A stretch of 64,000 bases of DNA from Pseudomonas sp. TH43 (GTDB lineage Bacteria > Pseudomonadota > Gammaproteobacteria > Pseudomonadales > Pseudomonadaceae), in contig NZ_JAEKFI010000003.1 of assembly GCF_016650635.1 (NCBI RefSeq), positions 682,001 to 746,000 on the forward strand. The letters are read 5' to 3'. The notes below the pieces were generated by a model. It was not told where the DNA came from and ran no database searches. It worked only from the letters and a program-made list of their open reading frames with translations. Position 1 is the stretch's first letter. Each line of letters begins with the position of its first letter. The position numbers were made by a program, and so were the translations under genes. Of this stretch, positions 52,096 to 61,137 are shown piece after piece.

Positions 52096-52258
52096 TATTT
52101 TTACCCTTCCTTTTAGATGCGCCGAAAGCCGCGGAACACATGAACAATTCGCCGACTTCCACTGATGGAGCGGACAGTACCGACTTGCGGTGCAAACTCA
52201 AAGGGAACGTTGCAAATGGTTCTGGATTGCCAGATGACCCGCTCTCCTGCCGAGGAAA
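52096..52258 (-). promoter_or_regulatory. Probable promoter region of the ter operon
   Basis: This 163 bp gap precedes the GTG of the first operon gene. TTGAGT, 16 bases and TACTGT on the minus strand form a weak sigma-70-like pair, but no clear operator was found. No separate gene is supported here. Confidence 0.4.
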
Positions 52259-53029
52259 CTATCGAGTCGCAACAATGAACAACCGCGGGAATGGCAACAG
52301 CACCGAACCATCTGCCAACGGCGGATAGGCTTTTTCGACCTGCGCCAGATACTCCTGCAGAAACTGAGCCCGTTCGGCTTCGCTCAGCGGATCGAGAAAG
52401 GGGATCAAGCCACTGCCCTTGAACCACTCCACCACCCCTGCCGCCCCGTCGGGCAACTGATGGTGATACGTCGTACGCCACACATCGACTCGCGCGCAGT
52501 GCGGCCGCAGCATGGAAAAATATTCGCCGGGACTTGCCATGTCGGTGCGCTGACCGGCGGCGCCGGCCAGCTTGCCGGCCCACGGGCCATTGGCAGCGAC
52601 TTCGCGCATCAGACGATGGGATGGTTCGTTGAGGTTGTCCGGCATCTGGATCGCCAGACTGCCACCGGGCGATAACTTGCCTGCCAGCGCCGGCAGTAAG
52701 GCCACGTGATCCGGCACCCACTGCAACACAGCGTTGGCGAAGATCACATCGAACGGGCCTTGGTTGGCCCATTGATCAATTTCGGCGACATCAAACTGCA
52801 ATTTCGGCAGGCGCTTGCGCGCGGCGGCGATCATGTCCGCCGAACTGTCGAGCCCTCTGACGGTGGCCTGGGCAAAACGCTGCACCAGTAGCTCCGTGGA
52901 ATTACCGGGCCCGCAACCGATATCCACGACTGATCGAGCCTCCGCCGAAGGAATGGCGGCCAGCAGATCGCGCGCGGGACGCGTGCGTTCATCTTCAAAT
53001 GCAACGTATTGCTGGGCGGACCAACTCAT
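52259..53029 (-). CDS. tam: Trans-aconitate 2-methyltransferase
   Basis: The 256-residue SAM enzyme has motif I VVDIGCGPGNSTELLVQRF, FDVIFANAVLQWVPDHVALL and the MPDNLNEPSHRLMREVA segment that matches Tam. Tam methylates trans-aconitate, the side product of cis-aconitate isomerisation that inhibits aconitase. The start MSWSAQQYVAFEDERTRPA is typical of the family. It precedes the ter operon on the same strand but is separated from it by 163 bp, so co-transcription is unclear. Confidence 0.9.
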   Translation of the reverse strand: MSWSAQQYVAFEDERTRPARDLLAAIPSAEARSVVDIGCGPGNSTELLVQRFAQATVRGLDSSADMIAAARKRLPKLQFDVAEIDQWANQGPFDVIFANAVLQWVPDHVALLPALAGKLSPGGSLAIQMPDNLNEPSHRLMREVAANGPWAGKLAGAAGQRTDMASPGEYFSMLRPHCARVDVWRTTYHHQLPDGAAGVVEWFKGSGLIPFLDPLSEAERAQFLQEYLAQVEKAYPPLADGSVLLPFPRLFIVATR

Positions 53030-53406
53030 TGCGCTCTCCTGTCAGGGAACCTTGCAGCGGTTGATCACAATACAGGCTGGATCACGATCTGCTCCAGAGC
53101 GACTCATTTCAAAGCATGTCTGCGTACGCTGTTTTTTATCGCCAATTGGCAGGATTGACGCCTTTTCTCGACCGCCCGTCGAGCCGATTAAAAGCGATTT
53201 TGACAGCAAACCAATCCTGCCTATAGTCAAGTGGCGGCAGTCGGAAGGAACCCGATTCTTACGTTTTCGTGCAGGGAGCACGGCCTCCTCATACCTCGTG
53301 ACCGGTGGGTTCCCCCCAGTAGTGTGCTCGCAGAAGCCATACGGCAAGCAAGCGTCGTCGTGCCTGGATTACAGCCCGACGTTCACTATGAAAAAGGAGC
53401 GTTACC
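53030..53406. other. tam/aidA intergenic region
   Basis: The 377 bp gap holds the sigma-70-type promoter listed at 53200-53227 and a long leader to the first inclusion-body protein gene. Nothing else could be assigned. Confidence 0.45.
53200..53227 (+). promoter_or_regulatory. Sigma-70-type promoter upstream of the first AidA/PixA gene
   Basis: TTGACA (53200-53205), a 16 bp spacer and TATAGT (53222-53227) match the consensus well. It lies about 180 bp before the ATG, implying a long leader. Confidence 0.7.
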
Positions 53407-53910
53407 ATGTCTCGAGTTACGGATATTCTGGTCTCCATCGACACCGAAACCATTTTGAAAAAATATCCAAACATCAGCAAAGATCCAAAGAATCCCACGC
53501 TGATCGACTGGCATCATGTGTACATGGTCACCAACCAGGACAACGTCGTCAGTGGCCAGGCTGGTGGCGAACTGGATCTGAAGGCTCAGGTTGGCGACCT
53601 GATCCGCTGGCGCGAAACCAGTCTGTCGCAGAGCTTCGAGCAGGCTGTGATTTTCTACAAGTTCATCGGTAATGCCGGTGCCGACCTGATCTCACCACCT
53701 TCGCCACGCAAGGCTACCGCCTGTGTTGCAGTGCCCAACCGCGAAAACCCATCCGTACCCAGCTGCCAGAAAGTCGATAACCATTACTGGTCATCGGAGA
53801 CCCTGGACTGCGGCCGCGTGACCTATCACTTCCACTTCCTGATCGTCGATCGCAACTGTCAGATCATCGGCTGCTGCTCATGGGATCCGTTCATCTCCAT
53901 CCATAACTGA
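53407..53910 (+). CDS. AidA/PixA-family inclusion body protein
   Basis: The 167-residue protein has the AidA/PixA pattern: MSRVTDILVSIDTETILKKY at the start, VYMVTNQDNVVSGQAGGELD, GDLIRWRETSLSQSFEQAVI in the middle and VDNHYWSSETLDCGRVTYHF near the end. PixA is the inclusion-body protein of Xenorhabdus and AidA a quorum-linked protein of Burkholderia/Ralstonia; molecular roles are unclear. AAAGGAGCG lies before the ATG. A related gene follows at 54032. Confidence 0.87.
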   Translation: MSRVTDILVSIDTETILKKYPNISKDPKNPTLIDWHHVYMVTNQDNVVSGQAGGELDLKAQVGDLIRWRETSLSQSFEQAVIFYKFIGNAGADLISPPSPRKATACVAVPNRENPSVPSCQKVDNHYWSSETLDCGRVTYHFHFLIVDRNCQIIGCCSWDPFISIHN

Positions 53911-54031
53911 TGATGTTTCGGGCCCCTCGGCGACGAGGGGCTCACCGACCCGTTGCCGCCCCGGCCGGAACAGGATGTCTTGCCTTGACCGTAGCGGCTG
54001 CTGTCTTGTGCCAACATCATGAAAGGAATCC

Positions 54032-54574
54032 ATGATGACTTCCGAACCGATCCCATCCCCTTCATCCAGCGTCACCGAGGCCTACAACGTGTTGCTGGTT
54101 GTCGACGCCGAATCAGTGCTCTCGCGCTATCCACAGCCAAGCCAGGACGCGGCAGCACCCACCAGCATTAGCGATGGCCTGATCTTTTTCACCCTGGGAA
54201 ATATCTCGAAAGAAATAGTTATAAATGACAGCAAACTGACATTACCTGTCGAGGTCGGTCGCAACATTCATTTACGTGGCAGGTCGATCAGCCTGATCGC
54301 CGAACACAGCGTCGTGATCTATCGCCTGACCGTGACGCAGAATGGCGCCCTCTCAGCCCCCCACCTGGAAGTCCACCCCGACCTCACCGTGCCCGCCCCC
54401 AACCCCGAAAACCCGACAGTACCGGCCAGTCGCAAGGCCGATGACCACTTCTGGGTTTGCACGGCGAAGGCCGCCGGGGTCACACAGTGCGAGTTGAGTT
54501 TTATGTTGGTGAATCAACAGTGTGAGGCTGTGGGGTATTTCAGCTGGCAGACTAAAGTCGAGATCAAGCCCTAG
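54032..54574 (+). CDS. Second AidA/PixA-family inclusion body protein
   Basis: The 180-residue protein is a diverged relative of the previous gene: VTEAYNVLLVVDAESVLSRY at the start, RNIHLRGRSISLIAEHSVVI, then PENPTVPASRKADDHFWVCT and CEAVGYFSWQTKVEIKP, with the same order of segments but low identity. The two genes are 121 bp apart on one strand, with a GC-rich hairpin (GCCCCTCG/CGAGGGGC, 53932-53951) between them that lacks a T run and may only slow transcription. Confidence 0.82.
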   Translation: MMTSEPIPSPSSSVTEAYNVLLVVDAESVLSRYPQPSQDAAAPTSISDGLIFFTLGNISKEIVINDSKLTLPVEVGRNIHLRGRSISLIAEHSVVIYRLTVTQNGALSAPHLEVHPDLTVPAPNPENPTVPASRKADDHFWVCTAKAAGVTQCELSFMLVNQQCEAVGYFSWQTKVEIKP

Positions 54575-54588
54575 GATACTCAGGATCG

Positions 54589-54612
54589 AACCGGTCAACA
54601 GGCCGGTTTTTC
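54589..54612 (+). terminator. Intrinsic terminator after the second inclusion-body gene
   Basis: AACCGG (54589-54594) pairs with CCGGTT (54603-54608), followed by TTTTC. Confidence 0.75.
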
Positions 54613-54693
54613 ATGGACAAACCCGATGCCAGTCGAATTTTCACAACGCCGTCAGTGTCTGAATTTCAGACGCCCCCAATAAGGAATACGGCT

Positions 54694-55104
54694 ATGAAAT
54701 TCGCGAAGATTTCCCAGAAACTCGCTCTATGGGCCGGTAGCCCGAAGACGTTCATGGGGGCGTTGATCCTGATCGGGTTGTGGGGGTTGAGCGGGCCGAT
54801 TTTTCATTTCAATGACACTTGGCAACTGATCATCAATACCTCAACGACCATCATCACTTTTCTGATGGTGTTCCTGATCCAGAACACGCAGAACCGCGAC
54901 ACCGACATCCTGCATCTGAAGATCGATGAACTGCTGCTGGTGACCAAAGAGGCACAGAACGCGATGCTGGGGCTGGAGGCGCTGGATCTCAAGCAACTAG
55001 AGGCGCTACGCAGGCATTACCGCTCGTTGGGCGAGGGAGAGGTTTTCAACCTTGAGGGGCTGGGTGAGAAGAGCAAGCCGAAACAGGATTTGAATGAGTG
55101 CTAG
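54694..55104 (+). CDS. Low-affinity iron permease family-like small membrane protein
   Basis: The 136-residue protein has two membrane segments (MGALILIGLWGLSGPIF and LIINTSTTIITFLMVFLIQ, about residues 21-65) and then the sequence NTQNRDTDILHLKIDELLL, the signature of bacterial homologues of yeast Fet4. The C-terminal part (LGLEALDLKQLEALRRHYRS) looks helical and cytoplasmic. In spite of the name, iron transport has not been shown for the short bacterial forms. The ATG at 54694 follows AAGGA. Confidence 0.82.
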   Translation: MKFAKISQKLALWAGSPKTFMGALILIGLWGLSGPIFHFNDTWQLIINTSTTIITFLMVFLIQNTQNRDTDILHLKIDELLLVTKEAQNAMLGLEALDLKQLEALRRHYRSLGEGEVFNLEGLGEKSKPKQDLNEC

Positions 55105-55117
55105 TCATACGGTCATT

Positions 55118-55230
55118 GGTGGCGAGGGAGCTTGCTTGCGCTGGTGGGCGAAGCGGCCCTGTATTTAGGGGCTGCTTCGCAGCCGACGGGATAAATCCCC
55201 TCGCCACAAAATCCCCTCGCCACAGGGGAT
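55118..55230. repeat. Long Pseudomonas intergenic palindromic repeat
   Basis: GTGGCGAGGGAGCTTGC near 55119 is mirrored by CCCCTCGCCAC at 55197-55207 and again at 55214-55223; GGCTGCTTCGCAGCC forms an inner hairpin. This type is unlike the REP pairs elsewhere in the window. Confidence 0.75.
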
Positions 55231-55247
55231 ATCAGGGCTACTGGAAT

Positions 55248-55751
55248 TTAGCGGCTGGCCTGTAAGGCCCGGGCCATTTGCAGGTGGTTCTGCAGTTTCG
55301 GCAGGGTTTCGTCGGCGAAGGCTTTGATCTCCGGTACGTCGGTGGTCTGCGCTTCCTGCTCGATCTGCTGGATCGCCTCTTCAGTGGCTTTGACCTGACT
55401 AGCGGCGTAGGCCTGATCAAAAGTCGCGCCGTCCTTCACCTCCGGTATCAGCTCTTTGGCCTTATCGGCCATTTCTTCACGGGGGGCGACCGGCAAATCG
55501 AGCTTTTTGGCGATCTTCGCCAAATGCTGGTTGGCCGTGGTGCGGTCGTTGATGACGACAATGGTGTAGTCCTTGACCTCTTTCGATTCGGTCTTACCGT
55601 GCGCCAGGCGGCTGGCTTCGATATCGGCCATACCTTTGGCCGAAGCATCATTGATGAACTCGGCAGGCGACTGGGCAAAGGCGCTGCTGGCACACAGGCC
55701 CAACAGCGATGCAAAACTGGCGTTGCGTATACGGGTGGCCATCCGGCTCAT
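55248..55751 (-). CDS. DUF4142 family periplasmic protein
   Basis: The 167-residue protein has a signal peptide (MSRMATRIRNASFASLLGLC then ASSAFA) and a helical DUF4142 domain: SPAEFINDASAKGMADIEAS, SKEVKDYTIVVINDRTTANQ, AYAASQVKATEEAIQQIEQE. DUF4142 proteins are ferritin-like helical bundles of the envelope, often linked to stress. GGAGG lies before the ATG at 55751. A KGG stress-protein gene lies 75 bp upstream in the same direction. Confidence 0.88.
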   Translation of the reverse strand: MSRMATRIRNASFASLLGLCASSAFAQSPAEFINDASAKGMADIEASRLAHGKTESKEVKDYTIVVINDRTTANQHLAKIAKKLDLPVAPREEMADKAKELIPEVKDGATFDQAYAASQVKATEEAIQQIEQEAQTTDVPEIKAFADETLPKLQNHLQMARALQASR

Positions 55752-55826
55752 GGTCGCGCCCTCCTTCTTGCTAAATTCAAGCGGGAGCTTACGCCCCCGC
55801 CTCTCAATCAAAACAACCTTCACCGA

Positions 55827-55985
55827 CTACTTCGATTTCTGAGCGGGCTTGCGGCCCATATCTGTTTTCGCAGGCTCTTTATCAACCGTCGTGGTGGTCG
55901 TTTTCCCACCTTTGCGACCGGCTTCAGAGGCCTTCGTTCGATCGTTGGCGAAGTTTCCCGAGTTCGAGTTTCTTGAGTTAGGCAT
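55827..55985 (-). CDS. KGG-motif stress-induced protein (YciG/GsiB-like)
   Basis: The 52-residue protein reads MPNSRNSNSGNFANDRTKAS, then EAGRKGGKTTTT and a Lys-rich end (DMGRKPAQKSK). SGNFANDRxKASEAGRKGG is the KGG unit of YciG/GsiB-type general stress proteins, here present once. It is hydrophilic, probably disordered and cytoplasmic. AGGTAGAG precedes the ATG at 55985, and a TAG ends it at 55827-55829. With DUF4142 downstream it may form a small stress operon. Confidence 0.8.
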   Translation of the reverse strand: MPNSRNSNSGNFANDRTKASEAGRKGGKTTTTTVDKEPAKTDMGRKPAQKSK

Positions 55986-56102
55986 GATTCTCTACCTCTT
56001 GGTAATGATCGTAGCGAGCAGGTGCCCGCCTAGATTAAGAATTTTCTGCTGGATAAAGGTTTAGAAAAATTGCCCACGATGCGACGAACGGCGAGCAACT
56101 GA

Positions 56103-57452
56103 TCAGTCACTGAGGGCGTGATGGTTCAAACGCTTGGCGGCGTACATCGCTTGATCGGCATGTCGGAACAATTGCTTTTCCTCGCTGCCATGCTCTGGAT
56201 AGCGGGCGACACCGATACTCGGCTCGATGTGCAGATTGTGGCCATCCAGACGCATCGGTTGCACCAGCACGTGCCGGATCTTCAGCGCCACACTGTCGGC
56301 ATCTTCCGCGGCCTGGACACTGTGCAGCAGCACGACAAACTCATCGCCGCCGATTCGCGCGACCGTATCGGTTTCACGTACGCAGCCTTTGAGGCGATTG
56401 GCCACGGTTTGCAGCAGCATATCGCCCACCGCGTGCCCAAAAGTGTCGTTGACCTGCTTGAAGCGATCCAGATCGACATATAGCAACGCCATGTGCCCCG
56501 ACTGCTCACGGGCGCCAGCCAACGCGACTTTCAGGCGATCGCGCAGCAATTCGCGATTAGGCAGTTGTGTCAGTTGATCGTATTGCGCCATGTGCCGCAG
56601 GCGGGCGTGCAGTTGTTGACGCTCAATGGCCGTTGCGACCTGCGCGCAGACGTATTGCAACAACTCCTTGTCCTGTTCGGTGTAGCGCTCGCCGCCGGGC
56701 AGGCTTTTGACGATCAATGCGCCGATGGTGCCGTTTTTCGAATTCAGCGGCACGCCGAGCCAGCACGGCGAATCCTGCCCGGCCACCAGCGCAGCGAAAT
56801 CCGGAGAAGAATCCGGGCTGTCAGGCGTCAGCAGAATCGGCTGACCGCTTCGAATCACTTCCGCACACAGGCGTCCGGTGACGGTACCGGGCTGCTCGGG
56901 CTGCAATTCTTGATCGTCGACGTGATAAGGAAAGCTCATTTGCGCGCAGTGCTCGTCGTACAGCGCCACGGAAAAATTAAGTGCCGGCAGCCATTCACCG
57001 ATGATCAAGTGAATGCGCTTGAACAGCGCCAGCAAATCCTCCGCCACATGGGCGGCTTCGGAGATCGCATACAGCGCAGCCTGGCGTGACTCAGCCTGTT
57101 TGCGCTCGGTGATATCGCGGGCCACGGCGATGCGCAATTGATCGACTTCCGACCAGCGCGCCGACCACAGAATGTGCGCGACACTGCCGTCCTTGCGCAG
57201 GTAACGGTTTTCAAAGTTGTGTTTCGGCTCGCCGCCCATGATCTCGCTGGCGGCCGCGAGCGTACGCTGGCGATCAGCCGGGTGCACCAGTCCGATCATC
57301 GGCCGACCGATCAATTCGTCTGGCGTGTAGCCGAAAATGCGCTCGCAGGCGGCGCTGACAAAAACGAAGCGCCCCTGTTTGTCGACCGCACACACGGCGT
57401 CCAGCAACAGATCGATATAACTCGCCAACGGCGTAGAGTTTCGGCTTTCCAT
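56103..57452 (-). CDS. PAS-GAF-GGDEF diguanylate cyclase
   Basis: The 449-residue protein has a PAS domain with PAC (about 11-122; GRFVFVSAACERIFGYTPDE), a GAF domain (about 140-278; WLGVPLNSKNGTIGALIVKS) and a GGDEF domain (about 290-449) with the intact GGDEF motif at 368-372 and inhibitory I-site RETD at 359-362. It should make cyclic di-GMP with product inhibition. No EAL domain or membrane segment is present, so it is a soluble sensor; no ligand is suggested. Confidence 0.93.
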   Translation of the reverse strand: MESRNSTPLASYIDLLLDAVCAVDKQGRFVFVSAACERIFGYTPDELIGRPMIGLVHPADRQRTLAAASEIMGGEPKHNFENRYLRKDGSVAHILWSARWSEVDQLRIAVARDITERKQAESRQAALYAISEAAHVAEDLLALFKRIHLIIGEWLPALNFSVALYDEHCAQMSFPYHVDDQELQPEQPGTVTGRLCAEVIRSGQPILLTPDSPDSSPDFAALVAGQDSPCWLGVPLNSKNGTIGALIVKSLPGGERYTEQDKELLQYVCAQVATAIERQQLHARLRHMAQYDQLTQLPNRELLRDRLKVALAGAREQSGHMALLYVDLDRFKQVNDTFGHAVGDMLLQTVANRLKGCVRETDTVARIGGDEFVVLLHSVQAAEDADSVALKIRHVLVQPMRLDGHNLHIEPSIGVARYPEHGSEEKQLFRHADQAMYAAKRLNHHALSD

Positions 57453-57531
57453 GGTTCAGCGTGGGTGTCCGGGCAATGCTGCACTGATCAAACATCCCTG
57501 ACCTGTCGTTCACGCATCCCTGCACACAACA

Positions 57532-58170
57532 TCAAGCCTTGTTCGGCATCAGCCCAGGCAGCGCATGCACCAGCGCGTTGATGGCGAAACCGATGAACAT
57601 CACCCCGCACAGGCGGGTGATCAGCAGTTCGTGACGCTGATACAACGTGCGCACGCGCTGAGCGCCGACCACGCCAATCAGAATAGCGTAGGCGAGCAGT
57701 CCGCCGAGGAAGCTCAAGGCGATCAGCGCTGGCAGCATCGACCAGTTGAGCAGTTCGGCACGACTCGACAGCAGCGCGGTGAAGGTGGCCACCGCCACCG
57801 GGTAAGCCTTGGGATTGGTCAAACCGAACAGAATGCCGTGCCAGAACGGCTGGCGCGCCGCGCCTTGCGGTTCATCGCCATTGCGGCGCTGGGCACGCAC
57901 CGCACGCCAGCCGAGCCAGAACAGGTACAGGCCGCTAAGCACCCCGAGCACATCAAACGCGGTGCTGCCGATTTCCCGGGCGCCGACAATCGCGATCAGC
58001 GCAGTACTGCACCAGACCACATCGCCCAATAGATGCCCGCAAAGGAAACCTGCCCCGGCCCGCCGGCCATGCGCCGCACCAATGCCGAATACCGCCAGCA
58101 CACCCGGCCCGGGCGTGATGCCATAAATGAAACCCGAGGCCAGAACGGCCATTAACAACGATGGAGTCAT
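57532..58170 (-). CDS. LysE/RhtB family exporter
   Basis: The 212-residue protein has six hydrophobic segments and the family motif ITPGPGVLAVFGIGAAHGRR near the start, plus FGLTNPKAYPVAVATFTALL. LysE/RhtB proteins export amino acids or related compounds; substrate not determinable here. It stands between fosA and the cyclase gene with 60-80 bp gaps. Confidence 0.9.
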   Translation of the reverse strand: MTPSLLMAVLASGFIYGITPGPGVLAVFGIGAAHGRRAGAGFLCGHLLGDVVWCSTALIAIVGAREIGSTAFDVLGVLSGLYLFWLGWRAVRAQRRNGDEPQGAARQPFWHGILFGLTNPKAYPVAVATFTALLSSRAELLNWSMLPALIALSFLGGLLAYAILIGVVGAQRVRTLYQRHELLITRLCGVMFIGFAINALVHALPGLMPNKA

Positions 58171-58230
58171 GGAAAACCTGCAAGCGCCGGAACACGTGGT
58201 GGCCAGTCTATATCAGCCGATTGCGCCTGA

Positions 58231-58647
58231 TCACTGCTCGTCGTAAAAACGCATGCCGGCATACGGTTTTTGCCGACACGCCGCCAGCCGTGAGGCCAGA
58301 CCACCGACGTGCGCCTCAAGCTTGTGGCCATCGGGATCGAGAAAATAGAACGAAGCACCTTCGCTGCGGTTGTCGCGCCATTCCTGAACGTTCGACGCTT
58401 TTAACTTCTGCACGAAATTCGGGAAGTCCTTGGCATTCAAGCTGAACGCATAATGGGTGTAGTCGGCGTTCGGCCCGGCCTTGCGCTGGGGATCAAGCGA
58501 CAGACACAGCCACAAACCCGGCAGCGACAGATAGGCGCCGGCGTCCCACGTCGCTTCGACGCGCAGCTGCAGCACATCGCGATAAAACGCCAGGCTGCGC
58601 TGCAGATTACTGACCGCCAGGGTCAGGTGGTTGAGGCCGGTAAGCAT
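58231..58647 (-). CDS. fosA: Fosfomycin resistance glutathione transferase FosA
   Basis: FosA opens the fosfomycin epoxide with glutathione, using manganese and potassium. The 138-residue protein starts [20 protein letters not shown], almost the P. aeruginosa FosA start, and has [36 protein letters not shown] [20 protein letters not shown] and [20 protein letters not shown], which supply the His and Glu metal ligands and potassium loop. A frame to 58695 overlaps the upstream gene's end and is not used. Chromosomal FosA is usual in this genus. Confidence 0.94.
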   Translation of the reverse strand: MLTGLNHLTLAVSNLQRSLAFYRDVLQLRVEATWDAGAYLSLPGLWLCLSLDPQRKAGPNADYTHYAFSLNAKDFPNFVQKLKASNVQEWRDNRSEGASFYFLDPDGHKLEAHVGGLASRLAACRQKPYAGMRFYDEQ

Positions 58648-58651
58648 CGTG

Positions 58652-59368
58652 TCAGTAACCTCTGAAGTCCTCGGGAACGATGTATTGCTGGCCATCGTAG
58701 GTCAGGGTGACCTGGGTTTTCTTCAGGTCGGTGGTTTTCGAAACGCACTGACTTCCCGACTTGGTGTTTTTCATTTTGCTGCCGCTGGTGGTGATGAGCA
58801 AATCGGCAAAACCGTGGTGACTCGACGTGCCGATGTCGACAGTCCTGCGCAGCGTCTTCGTGTATCCGTCGCAGTTGCTCATGAATTCACCGTGGTTTTT
58901 GAACACCACCAGGCCTTCCAGCACCGGCCGCAGCGCATCGCCCTCGCGGACATACAGCGTCAGATCGGTTTTCTCATAGGGAATGGCGCTGGAACTGTGG
59001 CCGAACATTGAACGCACGCCGAAAGCCCGTACGTTCGGCGCCAATCGATAGCGCGCGGTATCGATGCGCAGGTCATCCAGGCGAATGGCGTCGGAGTTGA
59101 ACGCGCCCGGCTTATGGTAAGTGGCAATAGGTTTTGCGTTGCTGGCGTTGACCACCGACAAGTCCAGATCGAACACCCCGGCATCGTCACCGCCGACATC
59201 GGCGAGGTAAGTCGATTTGACCGCGATCGCCTGATTCTGGAACGCCGGCCAGACTTTGCAGCGTGACAGGGATTTGCCGTCGAAGTCTTTGGTCTGGCAG
59301 GCGGCCTGGGCTTGAGGGATGAGCGCCAGGAAACTGAGGGCAATAAGGAGCCTGGTGGGCGTGAGCAT
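58652..59368 (-). CDS. Secreted protein, tandem paralogue 1
   Basis: The 238-residue protein has a signal peptide ([20 protein letters not shown], cleaved near QAA) and a mature region with three or four cysteines ([20 protein letters not shown] and SQCVSK). I recognise no named family. It shares clear blocks with the gene upstream ([29 protein letters not shown]), so the pair arose by duplication. It lies only 4 bp before fosA on the same strand. Envelope location is expected; function unknown. Confidence 0.8.
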   Translation of the reverse strand: MLTPTRLLIALSFLALIPQAQAACQTKDFDGKSLSRCKVWPAFQNQAIAVKSTYLADVGGDDAGVFDLDLSVVNASNAKPIATYHKPGAFNSDAIRLDDLRIDTARYRLAPNVRAFGVRSMFGHSSSAIPYEKTDLTLYVREGDALRPVLEGLVVFKNHGEFMSNCDGYTKTLRRTVDIGTSSHHGFADLLITTSGSKMKNTKSGSQCVSKTTDLKKTQVTLTYDGQQYIVPEDFRGY

Positions 59369-59404
59369 TGTTCTTCCTTGATAAAAGTAGTGTTGAGCAG
59401 GCTG

Positions 59405-60127
59405 TCAGTCGCCTTTGAAACCCTTGGGCAGGACGTAAGACTTTCCGTCGTAACGCAGTGTCGTCAGCACCGGGTCGTAGACGGTGATTTTATCTTCACA
59501 GTCAGCACCCTTAACAACATTCGACGTGCCTGTTTCCTGAGTTTTGACAATCAAGTCCGCATAACCATGAGAGCTGGTTTTGCCGATTTCCAGCGTTCTC
59601 GAAGTCTCATAGCGCTCGCCGGTACATTCACCGTCCCATTCACCGCCATAGCGATAAACCACCAACTGGCTGAGGACTGGTCGTAACTTTGCACCCTCCC
59701 TGACGTAGAGTGAAAGTTGATTTTCCTCCAGCGGTATCAGGCGAGAACCGTTACTGAGAGTTGCCCGTACACCGAACGCTCTAAGCTCTGGGGTGAGTTT
59801 GTAGCGAGCGGTATCGAGTGTCAGTTCTTGCAAACTGACGCCATCCAAGGTGATGGCAGCCGCTTGGTGATACGTCGCAACAGGATCAGGTTGAACACCC
59901 TGCAAAACAGTCACGTCGACATCGTAGGTATCGAGCGCTTGCGCACCACCGTGCTTTAACCGAGCCTCGGCACTGAGGATCAGCCCCGGATAGGCCGGCC
60001 AATCCTTGCACACCGATAAATCCTGCTGCCCGGCTAAGGTGGCCGGCGTGCAATCGGCAAACGCCTGCCCCGCCATCAACCCGCCACACAGCACCACACA
60101 CCTGATCCAGCCAGACGTCACTGTCAC
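59405..60127 (-). CDS. Secreted protein, tandem paralogue 2
   Basis: The 240-residue protein has a signal peptide (MTVTSGWIRCVVLCGGLMAG, cleaved near QAFA) and four cysteines in the mature part. The blocks RAFGVR, LYVREGAKLRPVL, SSHGYADLIVKT and a C-terminal YDGKSYVLPKGFKGD match the next gene ([15 protein letters not shown]). The two differ through much of their length. The gap between them is 36 bp. No domain name can be given. Confidence 0.8.
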   Translation of the reverse strand: MTVTSGWIRCVVLCGGLMAGQAFADCTPATLAGQQDLSVCKDWPAYPGLILSAEARLKHGGAQALDTYDVDVTVLQGVQPDPVATYHQAAAITLDGVSLQELTLDTARYKLTPELRAFGVRATLSNGSRLIPLEENQLSLYVREGAKLRPVLSQLVVYRYGGEWDGECTGERYETSRTLEIGKTSSHGYADLIVKTQETGTSNVVKGADCEDKITVYDPVLTTLRYDGKSYVLPKGFKGD

Positions 60128-60148
60128 TCCCCACTCCTTGAAAACATT

Positions 60149-61060
60149 TCAGCCGCGCACTATCCCCTCCTCTATCTTCCGGTTCAACCAGTTCAACGCC
60201 TGATCCCCTCCCCGACGCTTATGCCACGCCAGCACAAACGTGAACGGCGCAATATCGAATGGCGGCGGCACCACGATCAATTCCCGCTGATCAATGTCGC
60301 GCACGCTGCGCGATGACACCGTCAAAATCAGATCCGTACCACTGATCAACTGCGGCGCGACGTTCCAGTGCGGCAGACTGATCGCGACGCGGCGGCGTTC
60401 ACGCAAAGACGTCAGCGCGCGTTCGATTTCCGGGGTGCCGCTGCCGCGCATTTCCAGCAAGACGTGGGGACGCGACAGGTAGGTGGGCAGGTCGAGATGA
60501 CCGTTTTCGGGCAATGTCTGGCGATCCAGCAGGCACACGTAGCGCTCTTCGAACAACAGCGTGCTGCGCAATTCGTTGGGGATGTCCGGGAAGACGCCGG
60601 CCGCGACATCGATATCGCCATTGAGCACACCTTCCAGCATGCCTTCACGGCTGGCATGGCTGATCTGCAGGTCGATGCCGGGGGCTTCATGGCGCAGGGT
60701 GCGGATCAGCGAAGGCAGAATGATTGCCGCGCCATAATCCGACATTGCCACACGAAAAGTCCGACGCGCACTGGTCGGATCGAAGGTGTTCGGCGCCAAC
60801 AGCGATTGCACCTGCGCCAACGCTTCGGCCAGTGGTGCGATCAGTTCCAGCGCCCGCGCGGTCGGCACCAGGTTTGCGCCTGCGCGCACCAGCAGTGGAT
60901 CACCGAGTAAATCACGCAATCGCGCCAGCGCATGGCTGACGGCCGGTTGGCTGAGGTGCAGGCGCTCGGCAGCGCGGGTGACGTGCTGCTCGCTGAGCAA
61001 GGCGTCGAGGATCACCAGCAGGTTGAGGTCGATACGGCGCAGATCATTCATTTGATGCAT
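60149..61060 (-). CDS. LysR family transcriptional regulator
   Basis: The 303-residue protein has the winged helix-turn-helix (LNLLVILDALLSEQHVTRAA with SQPAVSHALARLRDLLGDPL) and an effector domain with FRVAMSDYGAAIILPSLIRT. It is divergent from the YdcZ-type gene 77 bp away and, as LysR proteins often do, may control it and itself. The start could be ATG 61060 (MHQMNDLRRID) or ATG 61051; no Shine-Dalgarno separates them. Confidence 0.9.
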   Translation of the reverse strand: MHQMNDLRRIDLNLLVILDALLSEQHVTRAAERLHLSQPAVSHALARLRDLLGDPLLVRAGANLVPTARALELIAPLAEALAQVQSLLAPNTFDPTSARRTFRVAMSDYGAAIILPSLIRTLRHEAPGIDLQISHASREGMLEGVLNGDIDVAAGVFPDIPNELRSTLLFEERYVCLLDRQTLPENGHLDLPTYLSRPHVLLEMRGSGTPEIERALTSLRERRRVAISLPHWNVAPQLISGTDLILTVSSRSVRDIDQRELIVVPPPFDIAPFTFVLAWHKRRGGDQALNWLNRKIEEGIVRG

Positions 61061-61137
61061 GTTCTGGATGACAAAACGGAATTTAAATCTGCGCGACGAA
61101 TACTCTAGAGTCCAGCAAAACCTGTTGGAGAGTGAAC

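Noticed and set aside
52140..52328. 62-codon plus-strand frame
   Set aside because: Overlaps the end of tam and the ter promoter region; polar low-complexity sequence without family.
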